A stretch of 64,000 nt of DNA. It comes from Streptomyces sp. BK340 (GTDB lineage: Bacteria; Actinomycetota; Actinomycetes; Streptomycetales; Streptomycetaceae). Below, one piece after another: positions 17,673 to 26,715 of the stretch. The translations under genes were made by a program, and so were the position numbers. Under the pieces are notes generated by a model. It made no database searches, had not been told where the DNA came from, and worked only from the letters and a program-made list of their open reading frames with translations. Position 1 is the stretch's first letter. Each line of letters opens with the position of its first letter. The stretch lies in assembly GCF_007827595.1 (NCBI RefSeq), contig NZ_VISR01000039.1:20756-84755 (forward strand), in the 5' to 3' direction.

Positions 17673-18474
17673 TTACAGGCCGGCCGCGTGATCGGGGACG
17701 TAGGTCTGCAAATCGCGCGGCGGCCGCTCGTACCCGGTCGACGGCAGCCGCTGCGGCAGCTTCAGCACCGGCGGCGGCACCTCGTGATACGGCACGGAGC
17801 CCAGCAGGTGAGCGATCATGTTCAGCCGCGCCCGGCGCTTGTCGTCGCTCTCCACGACGTACCAGGGCGCCTCGCTGATGTCGGTGTGGATCAGCATCTC
17901 GTCCTTGGCCCGCGAGTAGGCCTCCCAACGGGTGATCGACTCCAGGTCGATCGGCGACAGCTTCCAGCGCCGCAGCGGATCCTCCAGACGACGCCGGAAC
18001 CGCTCCTGCTGCTCGGTGTCGCTCACCGAGAACCAGGACTTGCGCAGCAGGATGCCGTCCTCCACCAGCATCCGCTCGAAGATCGGGCACTGCCGCAGGA
18101 ACAGCTGATACTCCTCCCTGGTACAGAAGCCCATCACGTGCTCGACCCCGGCCCGGTTGTACCAGGACCGGTCGAACAGCACGATCTCCCCGCCGGCCGG
18201 CAGATGCTCGACGTACCGCTGGAAGTACCACTGGGTCCGCTCGCGCTCGGTCGGCTTCGGCAGCGCCGCGATCCGCGCCACCCGCGGGTTGAGGTGGTCG
18301 GCTACCCGCTTGATCGTGCCGCCCTTGCCCGCCGCGTCCCGCCCCTCGAAGATCACGACCAGCCGCGCGCCCTCCGCCCGCACCTACTCCTGCAGCTTGA
18401 CCAACTCGACCTGCAGACGGAGAAGTTCCTTCTCATACACCTCGCGGCAGCTTCGCCGCCTTCTTATCGGCCAT
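17673..18474 (-). pseudogene. ppk2: Polyphosphate kinase 2, 5' end broken by frameshift and amber codon
   Basis: From ATG 18474 the gene reads MADKKAAKLPR. A missing base at about 18440-18447 then shifts the frame of YEKELLRLQVELVKLQE. A TAG at 18384-18386 stands where homologues have Trp (LQEWVRAEGARLV). The rest, 17673-18383, is an intact 236-codon frame opening with GTG. It contains the Walker A FEGRDAAGKGGTIKR, FDRSWYNRAGVEHVMGF and the lid region FSVSDTEQQERFRRR. PPK2 makes ATP, GTP or ADP from polyphosphate. Restart at GTG 18383 could give a protein lacking only the N-terminal segment. Confidence 0.85.
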
Positions 18475-18550
18475 GCCGCCTCCACCACCGACGACTCACT
18501 GAGTCACTTCCGACCGCGGTAGGCCCCCGACTGCAAAGGAAATCCTCACC

Positions 18551-19564
18551 ATGACCGTACGTGTCGGCATCAACGGCTTCGGCCGCATCGGCCGCACCTG
18601 TCTCCGCGCGGCCCTCGACCGCGCGGAGGCGGGCACGCAGGACGTCCAGGTCGTCGCGATCAACGACATCGCGCCGCCCGCCACCCTTGCCCATCTCCTT
18701 GAGTACGACTCGACGTTCGGGCACATCGGACGCGAGGTCACGCACGACGACGGCTCGATCACCGTCGACGGCCGACGTATTGCCGTCACCGCCGAACGCG
18801 ACCCGGCAGCCCTCCATTGGTCCGACTACGGGGCCGGCATCGTCATCGAGTCCACCGGCCGCTTCCGCGACCGCGACTCCGCGGCCCTGCACCTGAAGGC
18901 GGGTGCCCACACAGTGCTCCTGTCGGCGCCCGGCAAGGGCGTGGACGCCACCATCGTGATGGGCGTCAACGACGACACCTACGACCGGCACCATGACCGG
19001 ATCATCTCGGCTGCCTCCTGCACCACCAACTGCCTTGCGCCGATGGTCAAGGTGCTCGACGAGAACTTCGGCATCGACCGCGGCCTGCTGACCACCGTCC
19101 ACGGCTACACCAACGACCAGTCCCTGCTGGACGGCCCGCACAAGGACCTGCGCCGCGCCCGCTCGGCGGCACTGAGCATCATCCCGACGAGCACCGGTGC
19201 CGCCCGCGCCGTCGGCCTCGTGCTGCCGGAGCTGGCCGGCGCGCTGGACGGGATCGCCGTCCGGGTGCCCGTGGAGGACGGCTCGCTCACCGACCTCACG
19301 GTGGTGCTGAACCGTGAGACCACGGCGGACGAGATCAACACCGCCTTCGCCGCGGCGGCCGAGGGACCGCTGAACGGCATACTGCGCGTCTCGACGGCCC
19401 CCATCGTCTCCCGCGACGTCATCGGCGACCCGGCCTCCTGCGTCCTCGACGCCGCGCTCACCCAGGCCAACGGCACCCTCGCCAAGGTGTTCGGCTGGTA
19501 CGACAACGAATGGGGTTACACGAACAGGCTCCTCGACCTCACCGCGCTGGTCGCCGACGTCTGA
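18551..19564 (+). CDS. gap: Glyceraldehyde-3-phosphate dehydrogenase
   Basis: This 337-residue type I GAPDH has INGFGRIGR at the N-terminus, catalytic SCTTNC (C157), HGYTNDQ and the C-terminal WYDNEWGYTNRLLDLTALV. The VVAINDI segment with Asp after strand 2 indicates NAD dependence. It catalyses the NADH-forming glycolytic step feeding substrate-level phosphorylation. It is probably an accessory isozyme beside the housekeeping enzyme elsewhere. It is divergent from the ppk2 remnant. The ATG follows AAAGGAAATC. A decayed second copy lies at 38627. Confidence 0.95.
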   Translation: MTVRVGINGFGRIGRTCLRAALDRAEAGTQDVQVVAINDIAPPATLAHLLEYDSTFGHIGREVTHDDGSITVDGRRIAVTAERDPAALHWSDYGAGIVIESTGRFRDRDSAALHLKAGAHTVLLSAPGKGVDATIVMGVNDDTYDRHHDRIISAASCTTNCLAPMVKVLDENFGIDRGLLTTVHGYTNDQSLLDGPHKDLRRARSAALSIIPTSTGAARAVGLVLPELAGALDGIAVRVPVEDGSLTDLTVVLNRETTADEINTAFAAAAEGPLNGILRVSTAPIVSRDVIGDPASCVLDAALTQANGTLAKVFGWYDNEWGYTNRLLDLTALVADV

Positions 19565-19605
19565 TGGACAACGGCCAGCAGCTGTAGGTGGCCGCCGGAA
19601 CCCGG

Positions 19606-19881
19606 TCAACGACGACGGCGTAGCCCACGGGTCACACGGGCCAGGTTCAGCCCGTATCCGACGCCGAAGGCGTGCGGCGTGAAGAAGGCGTCGCTGTCGG
19701 GATCCCAGAACTCGCGGGCGATCCTCTCCGGAGTGGGCCGCCGGAAGTCGGACGGGAGGCCGAAGATGCGCCCTGTCCATGTGCGCGCCTTTGGGGGTTG
19801 GCGCAGTTCCTTCGCCGGGGTTGCAACGACGACCGCGCCGGCGGCAACGAGCACCACGTGCTTTCGCAGTTGCCTGTTCAT
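19606..19881 (-). CDS. DUF5808 small protein
   Basis: The 91-residue protein has a short hydrophobic N-terminus (HVVLVAAGAVVVATPA), followed by a DUF5808-type segment. That segment contains RIFGLPSDFRRPTPERIAREFWDPDSDAFFTP and HAFGVGYGLNLA. The function is unknown. The N-terminus could be a signal anchor. It is transcribed divergently from the acetyl-CoA synthetase gene with a perfect DevR-type box between them, 58 bp upstream of this start. Confidence 0.75.
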   Translation of the reverse strand: MNRQLRKHVVLVAAGAVVVATPAKELRQPPKARTWTGRIFGLPSDFRRPTPERIAREFWDPDSDAFFTPHAFGVGYGLNLARVTRGLRRRR

Positions 19882-19938
19882 GGTCAGACGCTACGCGGCG
19901 TCCAGGCCCGCGGCCAAGGCCATGGCGCAGCGCAACCA

Positions 19939-19952
19939 GGGCCGACCGGCCC
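19939..19952. promoter_or_regulatory. Putative DevR-type box in DUF5808/acetyl-CoA synthetase divergent promoter
   Basis: GGGCCGACCGGCCC is identical to the devR-proximal box at 4579. It lies 85 bp before the synthetase ATG and 58 bp before the DUF5808 ATG. Confidence 0.6.
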
Positions 19953-20036
19953 AACGCCCGGCCCCGGACAGCCCCTGGGACTGCCCTGCCGCCCGCTGGA
20001 TGCTCGAACCATCGAGAAGCTTGGAGGAGATCCCTG

Positions 20037-22730
20037 ATGCCGGACGCCTTGCTCAACCGACCCCCGGTTCACGCCCTGCTCGCTGACGGCACCACCGTGT
20101 GCATCCGTCCTGTGACCCCGGCCGACCACGACCAGGTGCAGGGGCTCTACGAGGAGATGTCCCCGGAGAACCTCCGTCTCCGGTTCTTCTCGCTGAGCCC
20201 CCGGTCCGCCGCCCAGGCCGCCGACCGGGCCTGCGCCCCGGCGCACCCCGGCTACCGGGCCCTGCTGGCCGAGACGCATGGTCAGGTGATCGGGCTCGCC
20301 GAGTACGACACGGCGGGTGAGAAGGACGAGGCCGAGATATCCATCGCCGTCTGCGACGGGTTGCACCACCGCGGGGTGGGCACCCTGCTCGTCGAGCACC
20401 TGGTCTCCGCTGCCCGGGCCGACGGCATCACCACGTTCACCGCCGACGCGCTCAGCGAGAACCGCGAGATACTTCGGCTGTTCGCCGACCTCGGCCTGCG
20501 CACCGCCCGCCACTTCGAGGGTCCCGAGGTGCGCTGCACCATCCGGCTCGACGCGGACGACGCCTATCTGTCGGCCGTGGAGGCCCGGGGCCGGGCCGCC
20601 GACGTGGCCAGCCTCGAGCCGCTGCTGTGCCCGAACGTGGTCGCAGTCGTTGGTGCCGGACGCAAACCGGGCTCGGTCGGCCGGGCGATCCTGCACCACC
20701 TGAAGGCGGGCGGCTACACCGGCCGCCTGTTCGCCGTGAACCCGAGTGTCAACCACATCCTCGGCGTGCCGTCGTACCCGTCCGTGAGCGCGCTGCCCAA
20801 GACCCCTGACCTGGTGGTCGTGGCCGTCCCGGCCGCAGTGGTCCCCGTCGCGGCTGAGGAGTGCGGCAAGGCCGGCGTCCGGGCGCTGCTCGTTGTCACC
20901 TCTGGCCTTGACGCCGACCAGGCGCAGACGCTGCTGGCCGCGTGCCGCGCCCACGGCATGCGCCTGGTGGGACCCAACTGCCTCGGCATCTCCAACACCG
21001 ATCCCGACCTGCGCCTGGACGCCACCTTCGCCGCCGACCACCCCCTCCCCGGTACCGCGGGCGTCGCCGTACAGTCCGGCGGGGTCGGCATCGCCCTGCT
21101 CGACGGGCTGTCCCGGCTGGGCATCGGCGTCTCGTCCTTCGCGTCCCTCGGCGACAAGTACGACGTCAGCGGCAACGACATGCTCCAGTGGTGGGAGAGC
21201 GACGGCCGCACCGGACTGGCGCTGCTGCACCTGGAGTCCTTCGGCAGCCCCCGCGCGTTCTCCCGCACGGCCCGCCGCGTCACCCGCCGCATGCCGGTGC
21301 TGACCGTCGACGCGGGCCGCACCGAAGCGGGTCGCCGGGCCGCCGCCTCCCACACCGCGGCCGCCGCCACCCGCACCATGACCCGGCAGGCGCTGTTCAC
21401 CCAGGCCGGCATCACCGCCACCCGCTCCGTCGGCGAACTCCTCGAAACCGCCGCCCTGCTGCACTCCGAGCCGCTCCCCGCGGGCACCCGCGTCGCGATC
21501 GTCACCAACGCGGGCGGTGCAGGCGTCCTCGCCGCCGACGCCTGCACAGAGGCGGGACTGGCTCTGCCGCCGCTGCCCGCTGACGTCGTCGACGACCTGC
21601 TCGCCGTGCTCCCGCAGGGTGCGGCGGTCGGCAACCCCGTCGACGCCACCGCCGCCGTCACCGAGGAACAGCTCGTGGAGTGCCTGGACCGGCTGACGCA
21701 CCACCCGGGTGTCGACGCCGTCCTGGTGGCCCTCGTACCCACGGCGGTCGCCGCCGCGACCGGTGACGACCTCATCCGGGCCCTCACCGACGCCCCCGCG
21801 CACCGGGCCAAGCCGGTTGCCGCCGTCCGCCTCGAACAGGACCTGCCGGTCAAGCTGCTGCCCGCCGCCGACGGCGGGACCGTGCCGTCGTATGCCGAAC
21901 CCCAGGCGGCGGCACGGGCGCTGGCCCACGCCGCCCGCCGCGCGGCCTGGCTCGCCCGGCCCGTGGGCACGGTCCCGGAACTCGACGGCATCGACACCAC
22001 CCGCGCCCAGGAGATCACCGACACCTTCCTGGCCGCACACCCGGACGGCGGCTGGCTCGACCCACGCACCTGCGCCGACCTGCTGGCGTGCTACGGCATC
22101 CCGCAGATCCCGTGGGCGTGGGCGGAGACCGAGGACGAAGCCGTCCTCGCGGCCCAGCGGCTGCGCGGCCCGGACGACCGGGTGGTGATGAAGGCCCACT
22201 GGCCGGGACTGGTCCACAAGAGCGAGCAACATGCCGTGCATCTCGACCTCCAAGGCGATGCCCAAGTAAGGGCCGCCTTCCGGGACTTCGAGACCCGGTT
22301 CGCGGGGCTGCTCACCGGCGTGGTCGTCCAGCCGCTCGCCGCGCGCGGCACCGAACTGTTCGCCGGCGTCGTCCAGGACGAGGTCTTCGGCCCGCTCGTG
22401 CTGTTCGGGCTCGGCGGCACCGCCACCGAGGTCCTCGGCGACCACGCCGCACGACTTGCCCCGCTCACCGACCACGACGTGCACGACCTGATCACCGCGC
22501 CGCGCTGCGCCCCGCTGCTGTTCGGCGCCCGCGGCAACGGGCCGGCCGATCTCGAAGGGCTGGAGCAGCTGCTCCTGCGCCTGTCCCGGATGGCGGCCGA
22601 CCTGCCGCAGCTCGCCGAGGTCGACTTCAACCCCGTGCTCGCGACCACGGCCGACGTATCCGTGCTCGACGCGCGGGTGCGGCTGGTGCCGCGCCGGCCC
22701 CAGGATCCCTATCTGCGCCGACTCCGCTGA
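20037..22730 (+). CDS. GNAT/ADP-forming acetyl-CoA synthetase fusion protein
   Basis: The 897-residue protein has a GNAT acetyltransferase domain at about residues 15-175 (AEISIAVCDGLHHRGVGTLLVEHL). Next come a CoA-binding/ligase module (VVAVVGAGRKPGSVG, LVGPNCLGI) and a C-terminal ATP-grasp module (about 670-890). The phospho-relay histidines of ADP-forming acyl-CoA synthetases appear kept: H439 in AAASHTAAAA and H727 in LVHKSEQHAV. It could therefore make ATP from acetyl-CoA as well as acetylate proteins. Pat-type lysine acetyltransferases share the architecture but usually lose the first histidine. The ATG follows GGAGGAG. It is the first gene of a three-gene operon. Confidence 0.88.
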   Translation: MPDALLNRPPVHALLADGTTVCIRPVTPADHDQVQGLYEEMSPENLRLRFFSLSPRSAAQAADRACAPAHPGYRALLAETHGQVIGLAEYDTAGEKDEAEISIAVCDGLHHRGVGTLLVEHLVSAARADGITTFTADALSENREILRLFADLGLRTARHFEGPEVRCTIRLDADDAYLSAVEARGRAADVASLEPLLCPNVVAVVGAGRKPGSVGRAILHHLKAGGYTGRLFAVNPSVNHILGVPSYPSVSALPKTPDLVVVAVPAAVVPVAAEECGKAGVRALLVVTSGLDADQAQTLLAACRAHGMRLVGPNCLGISNTDPDLRLDATFAADHPLPGTAGVAVQSGGVGIALLDGLSRLGIGVSSFASLGDKYDVSGNDMLQWWESDGRTGLALLHLESFGSPRAFSRTARRVTRRMPVLTVDAGRTEAGRRAAASHTAAAATRTMTRQALFTQAGITATRSVGELLETAALLHSEPLPAGTRVAIVTNAGGAGVLAADACTEAGLALPPLPADVVDDLLAVLPQGAAVGNPVDATAAVTEEQLVECLDRLTHHPGVDAVLVALVPTAVAAATGDDLIRALTDAPAHRAKPVAAVRLEQDLPVKLLPAADGGTVPSYAEPQAAARALAHAARRAAWLARPVGTVPELDGIDTTRAQEITDTFLAAHPDGGWLDPRTCADLLACYGIPQIPWAWAETEDEAVLAAQRLRGPDDRVVMKAHWPGLVHKSEQHAVHLDLQGDAQVRAAFRDFETRFAGLLTGVVVQPLAARGTELFAGVVQDEVFGPLVLFGLGGTATEVLGDHAARLAPLTDHDVHDLITAPRCAPLLFGARGNGPADLEGLEQLLLRLSRMAADLPQLAEVDFNPVLATTADVSVLDARVRLVPRRPQDPYLRRLR

Positions 22731-22743
22731 GGAGGAACCCGAG

Positions 22744-23475
22744 ATGAAGCACAACAAGATCGGCTCCGTGATGACCACGGACGTCGTCCGTGCCTCCTAC
22801 GGCACCCCCTTCAAGGAAGTCGCCCGGCTGCTCGCTGACCACAGGATCAGCGGACTGCCGGTCGTGGACGAGGACCAGAAGGTCATCGGCGTCATCTCCG
22901 AGACCGACCTGATGGCCCGCCAGGCCGAAACCCCCGACCCGTACGAGCCGAAGCACCGCTCGCTCATCGCGGCGTTGACGCGCGACGGCAGGCGGAGGGC
23001 CGCCAAGGCCACGGCCCGCACCGCCGGCCGGCTGATGACCGAGCCGCCCGTCACCGTGCGCGCCGAGGACACCATCGTCGAGGCCGCGCGGACCATGGCC
23101 CAGCGGCGCGTGGAGCGGCTGCCGGTCGTGGACGACGAGGACCGGCTCGTCGGCATCGTCACCCGCCGGGACCTGCTCCAGGTCTTCCTCCGGCCGGACA
23201 CGGAGATCCGCGACGAGGTGGTCGAGGAAGTCCTTGGCCGCGCGCTGTGGCTGCCGCCGCAGAGCATCGACGTCTCCGTGGTGGAGGGTGTGGTCACGAT
23301 CGCCGGCCACATGGAGCGCAAGAGTGAGACGGAGATCGCCGTCTCCATGACCAAGCAGATCGACGGCGTGGTCGCGGTGGTCGGCAACCTCACCTACCGC
23401 GCGGACGACAGCCACGTCCAGCCCGCCGAGCAGGCCCTGCATGGCGTGGCCGACGACTGGCTGCGCCGCCTGTGA
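22744..23475 (+). CDS. CBS-CBS-BON domain protein
   Basis: The 243-residue protein has CBS domain 1 at about residues 8-65 (VMTTDVVRASYGTPFKEVARLL, VIGVISETDLM). CBS domain 2 is at about 95-155 (LMTEPPVTVRAEDTIVEAARTM, LVGIVTRRDLL) and a BON domain at about 165-225 (VSVVEGVVTIAGHME). CBS pairs bind adenine nucleotides; BON domains are linked to membrane or phospholipid contacts. The DosR-regulated Hrp1 is a CBS-only relative. It sits 13 bp after the acetyl-CoA synthetase with GAGGAGG before the ATG, so it is cotranscribed. Confidence 0.92.
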   Translation: MKHNKIGSVMTTDVVRASYGTPFKEVARLLADHRISGLPVVDEDQKVIGVISETDLMARQAETPDPYEPKHRSLIAALTRDGRRRAAKATARTAGRLMTEPPVTVRAEDTIVEAARTMAQRRVERLPVVDDEDRLVGIVTRRDLLQVFLRPDTEIRDEVVEEVLGRALWLPPQSIDVSVVEGVVTIAGHMERKSETEIAVSMTKQIDGVVAVVGNLTYRADDSHVQPAEQALHGVADDWLRRL

Positions 23476-23491
23476 GGGGAGGCGGACTGCC

Positions 23492-23989
23492 ATGACCGGC
23501 AGGGTCCTGGTCGCCTACGGGACGACGAACGGATCGACCGCGCAGATCGCCGAGGCCGTCGCCCAGGTCCTGTGCAAGGAGGGGCTGACGGCCGAGGCGC
23601 GGCCTGCGCCATCGGTGGCGAGCATCGAGACATACGACGCCGTGGTGATCGGGGGCGCACTGTACGCCGGCCGCTGGCACAAGGACGCGCGCCGCTTCGT
23701 CCGCCGCCACCACCGCGCCCTGGCCGCACGCCCGCTGTGGTTCTTCAGCAGCGGACCGCTGGACGCTTCAGCCTCGGAGCGGAACATCCCGCCCGTGCCC
23801 GGCGTCAGGCGCGCCATGGACCGGCTCGGCGTCAGGGAGCACATCACCTTCGGCGGCTCCCTGGAGGAGGGCGCGCGGGGCAGAGTCGCACAGATGATCC
23901 TCCGCAACGGCAAGGGCGGCGACTTCCGCGACCTCCCCGCGATCGAGGCCTGGGCGGAGCGGCTCGCAGAAGAAATGACGGTTGCTTAG
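23492..23989 (+). CDS. Flavodoxin-domain protein (HemG-like)
   Basis: The 165-residue protein begins with the FMN phosphate-binding loop VLVAYGTTNGSTAQIAEAVA. It continues with YDAVVIGGALYAGRWHKDARRFV and WFFSSGPLD, like menaquinone-dependent protoporphyrinogen oxidase-type flavodoxins. Either a haem biosynthetic or a general electron-transfer role is possible under low oxygen. The ATG at 23492 has GAGGGGAGG upstream. It is the last gene of the synthetase-CBS-flavodoxin operon and is followed by a convergent stress-protein remnant. Confidence 0.85.
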   Translation: MTGRVLVAYGTTNGSTAQIAEAVAQVLCKEGLTAEARPAPSVASIETYDAVVIGGALYAGRWHKDARRFVRRHHRALAARPLWFFSSGPLDASASERNIPPVPGVRRAMDRLGVREHITFGGSLEEGARGRVAQMILRNGKGGDFRDLPAIEAWAERLAEEMTVA

Positions 23990-24022
23990 GGCATCGCCTC
24001 CCTGCCTTGCCGGGCCTGCGTC

Positions 24023-24535
24023 TCACGGCACGACGGCCACCGGACACCGGGCTTCGCGCAACAAGGCGTGCACGAAGCCCAGGTCCCCGCCAAAGCCGCG
24101 TACCACGACCAGGAGTGCGGCGCCCGCGACATGGTGGAGCAACGCATGGGCGGGGTCGAGCAATACGCCGTCCTCAAGCACCGGAACCCGCGGTTACTTC
24201 ACCCGGCCAAGGCCGCAGCGCGTCGGCCAGCAGTTGCACTTCATGGTCCTCCCGGCACGGTCATCCTCGGGAACACCGAAGGGCAACCCGGCGGCGCAGG
24301 AGGGAAGTTCCCAGGCATGTAGGGCGTGCAGCCGTACACCCGACCCTGGGCGGGTGTCGTCCCCCGCCGCGGACAGGTCGAGCACGAGCATCGCCGTGGT
24401 ACTCAGATGGTTCGGCGGTGAGCCGCAACGCACCTCGAGCGGCAGGTCGCGCAGCGACGCCTCGTGCGCCGGCCATTCCACGACCGTATGACTACGGCCT
24501 GTCCCGCCGGCGCAGGCAAGGATGACCCGGCTCAC
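24023..24535 (-). pseudogene. Decayed universal stress protein gene
   Basis: A recognisable start, VSRVILACAGGTGRSHTVVEW (GTG 24535), runs into LHAWELPSCAAGLPFGVPEDDRAG. The frame is then shifted for HEVQLLADALRPWPGEVTAG and returns for ALLHHVAGAALLVVVRGFGG and REARCPVAVVP, ending at 24023. The first domain is mostly deleted, and a TAA at 24194 interrupts one frame. The relation to the other stress proteins is clear only at these blocks. Confidence 0.7.
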
Positions 24536-24611
24536 GACGATCGCCTCCCTGGCACACGAGTGAGCCGCTCTCACGCCTCTCACCGTGCCGACCGTCCAAG
24601 GACCGGCGCAG

Positions 24612-24625
24612 GGGCCGAACGGACC
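24612..24625. promoter_or_regulatory. Putative DevR-type box upstream of a stress-protein gene
   Basis: GGGCCGAACGGACC lies 90 bp before the ATG at 24715. A partial match, AGGACCGGCGCAGG, adjoins it at 24599. Confidence 0.55.
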
Positions 24626-24714
24626 TGCGAGAGCCCTTGCGGCCCATAGCAGACCGGGTCCCCTCAGGAAGATGCTGGCAGTACCGAGCAGAACAAGCGC
24701 AGGAGGTGCGCACC

Positions 24715-25617
24715 ATGCTGTCGCCTGTCATCGCCGGAGTAGACGGATCGCCCGAGAGCCTCGCCGCCGCCGAGTGGGCCGCCCGCGAGGCCGTGCGTCG
24801 TGACCGACCGCTGCGACTGGTGCACGCCTGGAACTGGCATCCTCTCCAGACGGAAGGGGAGCCGGCGAACGCCGCGCAGCGGCATCTGGCGCGCCGTGTC
24901 CTGCGGCAGGCGGAGGAGCGTATCCGCAGCGCCGTACCCGGCGTGCGCCTCACCGATGAGCAGGTCGAGGGCCCGGCGACCGCAGCCCTGTTGAAGGCCG
25001 CCGAACAGGCCGACCTGCTGGTGCTGGGCTCGCGCGGTCTGAGTGGTTTCACCGGGCTTCTCGTCGGCTCCGTCGCCCAAGGGGTGGTCGCGAAGGCCAT
25101 CCGTCCCGTGGTCCTCGTACGGGCAGGGGAGGAGGCGGAGGACGAGCACGTCCCGGCAGACGGCGGTAGCCCGTCCATCCGGACCGGCTACCTCGATGTG
25201 GTGCTCGGCATCGACCTCGCTGATGCCTGCGACGAGGTGATCGAGTTCGCGTTCGGGGAAGCGCAGTTGCGGCAGGCCCGGCTGCGTGTCGTGTACGCCT
25301 GGCAGCCGCCTTCTGCCATCAGCCTCGGCCCAGGAGACATCGCTCTGGTCAACGATCCCGAGCGGGCCGAGGAGTGGCAGGGATTCCTGTCCGCTGTCCT
25401 GAAGGTGTGGCGGGACAAGTACCCCGGGACCGAGGTCCTGGAGACCGTTGTGGAGGGCAAGGCCTCCACCGCGCTGGTCCGGGCCGCCTCCGCGGCGAGC
25501 CTCCTCGTCGTCGGCCGCCGCCTGGCCGAGCGGCCGACGGTTCCGCGCATCGGCCCCGTCACCCAGGCCGCCGTCCACCACGTCGGCTGCCCGCTGGCCG
25601 TTGTGCCCCACGAGTGA
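24715..25617 (+). CDS. Two-domain universal stress protein
   Basis: The 300-residue protein has two USP domains, at about residues 4-140 (VIAGVDGSPESLAAAEWAA, LVLGSRGLSGFTGLLVGSVA) and 158-300 (VVLGIDLADACDEVIEFAF, LLVVGRRLAERPT). It is closely similar to the copy at 14813, including KVWRDKYPGTEVLE near the C-terminus. The ATG follows AGGAGG at seven bases. It is single-copy in transcription: the next sequence is a ppdK remnant that begins 17 bp downstream. Confidence 0.93.
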   Translation: MLSPVIAGVDGSPESLAAAEWAAREAVRRDRPLRLVHAWNWHPLQTEGEPANAAQRHLARRVLRQAEERIRSAVPGVRLTDEQVEGPATAALLKAAEQADLLVLGSRGLSGFTGLLVGSVAQGVVAKAIRPVVLVRAGEEAEDEHVPADGGSPSIRTGYLDVVLGIDLADACDEVIEFAFGEAQLRQARLRVVYAWQPPSAISLGPGDIALVNDPERAEEWQGFLSAVLKVWRDKYPGTEVLETVVEGKASTALVRAASAASLLVVGRRLAERPTVPRIGPVTQAAVHHVGCPLAVVPHE

Positions 25618-25633
25618 GAGACCGGAGAGCGCG

Positions 25634-25790
25634 ATGAGCACACCGACGACGTACGTGTACGCATTCGCCTAAGGCAGCCGGGAGTTGACCGACCTGCCCG
25701 GCGGCAAGGGCGCCGGCCTGGCCGAGATGACCGGGTTCGGGCTGCCCGCGCCGCCGGGCTTCACCGTCACCACCCGCAGCCCGGGTGTTG
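25634..25790 (+). pseudogene. 5' fragment of a second ppdK
   Basis: After ATG 25634 the frame reads MSTPTTYVYAFA, then TAA. It continues in the same frame with LTDLPGGKGAGLAEMTGFGL and PAPPGFTVTT, matching the first 50 residues of the intact pyruvate phosphate dikinase at 34629 (GGKGSNLAEMTRLGLPVPPG). The remaining 850 codons are missing. It is a dead copy next to a stress-protein gene. Confidence 0.8.
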
Positions 25791-25932
25791 CGCGTGCTGG
25801 GCTCGCCCTGACCTCCCCTGGTGGAAGAGGAGGCCAGGGCGTGTGACCGGAACCGCATCCACCGGGGGGCGTGGATCTGCAGCTCCACCCCTTCGTTCCC
25901 GCCGCCCAAACGGGGGCACGCTCGCGCCGCCG

Positions 25933-26109
25933 GTGAGGACGGGCCTGAGGGCTGTCGCGGAGCGCGAGCACAGCGTGGACTGGTGGGCGGTCGCCGCCGT
26001 GCCCTCCGCGGTGGTCGGGCTGTTCCTCACCCTCGCGGTCCTCTATGGACGGGTGCTCCGACACCACCGCTTGACCCAACCGATCGCCGTCCGTGACGAA
26101 GCGCAGTAG
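25933..26109 (+). CDS. Possible small single-pass membrane protein
   Basis: A GTG-initiated frame of 58 codons encodes one convincing membrane helix (WWAVAAVPSAVVGLFLTLAVLY) followed by positive residues (GRVLRHHR). No ribosome site and no family were recognised, and the surroundings are gene debris. It may itself be a remnant. Confidence 0.25.
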   Translation: MRTGLRAVAEREHSVDWWAVAAVPSAVVGLFLTLAVLYGRVLRHHRLTQPIAVRDEAQ

Positions 26110-26176
26110 TGCCGTGTCACCATCGTGTCGGCAAGCCGGTGGAGAGAGCCCAGCCTGGGCACCTAGCTGGTGATCA

Positions 26177-26300
26177 GGCTCAATAGGACAACGGCAAGAC
26201 CACCGAAACCGCCTTGCCGGTGAGACCGACGCTGACCTGGACGTCAATCGCGAGCTCCCGCACCAGAAGCCAGCCGAACCCGCCGGGCTCCCTCGGATCT
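26177..26300 (-). pseudogene. Fragment resembling the end of an RsbW-like ATPase domain
   Basis: The minus strand reads EPGGFGWLLVRELAIDVQVS and then GKAVSVVLPL before a stop at 26180. This resembles the G2-box end of SpoIIAB/RsbW-type anti-sigma kinases (GGFGL.LV..L). No N-box or start is present. The resemblance is short. Confidence 0.3.
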
Positions 26301-26329
26301 GTGAGCTGTGGCCGCGGGGGCGGGCGGCT

Positions 26330-26525
26330 GCCGTCGTGCCACGCCGGTCGTGGGCCGACTCGGCGACCAGTACGGCATGCGCCGGATGTTGATCGCGAGC
26401 CTCGCGAAGATGATGGTCGGGCGCTGGTCAGCGCGTTCACGAGCACTCTGCCCCGATGCTCGTCGGCCGTACCCGGCAGGGTTTCGCCATGGGTGCGATG
26501 CCCGAGTCCCGGGGTCGGTCGGCGT
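26330..26525 (+). pseudogene. MFS transporter fragment
   Basis: VVGRLGDQYGMRRMLIASLA matches the MFS loop 2-3 signature. It is followed, in other frames, by ALVSAFTSTLP and MLVGRTRQGFAMGAMP, the next two conserved segments. At least two frameshifts and loss of both ends leave only one or two helices. Confidence 0.5.
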
Positions 26526-26715
26526 GTGAACAGGGACATCCGGCCCCTGCCCGCCCCGGTTCCACAACAAGTTCACTGACGGTTACAGGCGCCGGCCGCA
26601 TCCCGTCGGCGCTGCGCCGTGCGTACACCGCTGCCGCCTCAGGGGTGGGACCGCTGCACGGCTCTTGACCACAGCCGGCCGCCCGCGACAGCGGGTGGCA
26701 GAACGGAGGGACGTC

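Noticed and set aside
18500..18545. DevR-type box in the ppk2/gap divergent promoter
   Set aside because: GACCGCGGTAGGCCCC was inspected but lacks the GGG half and the 6-2-6 spacing.
19884..22778. A 964-codon antisense open frame over the acetyl-CoA synthetase gene
   Set aside because: Same cause; the plus-strand product is certain from domain motifs.
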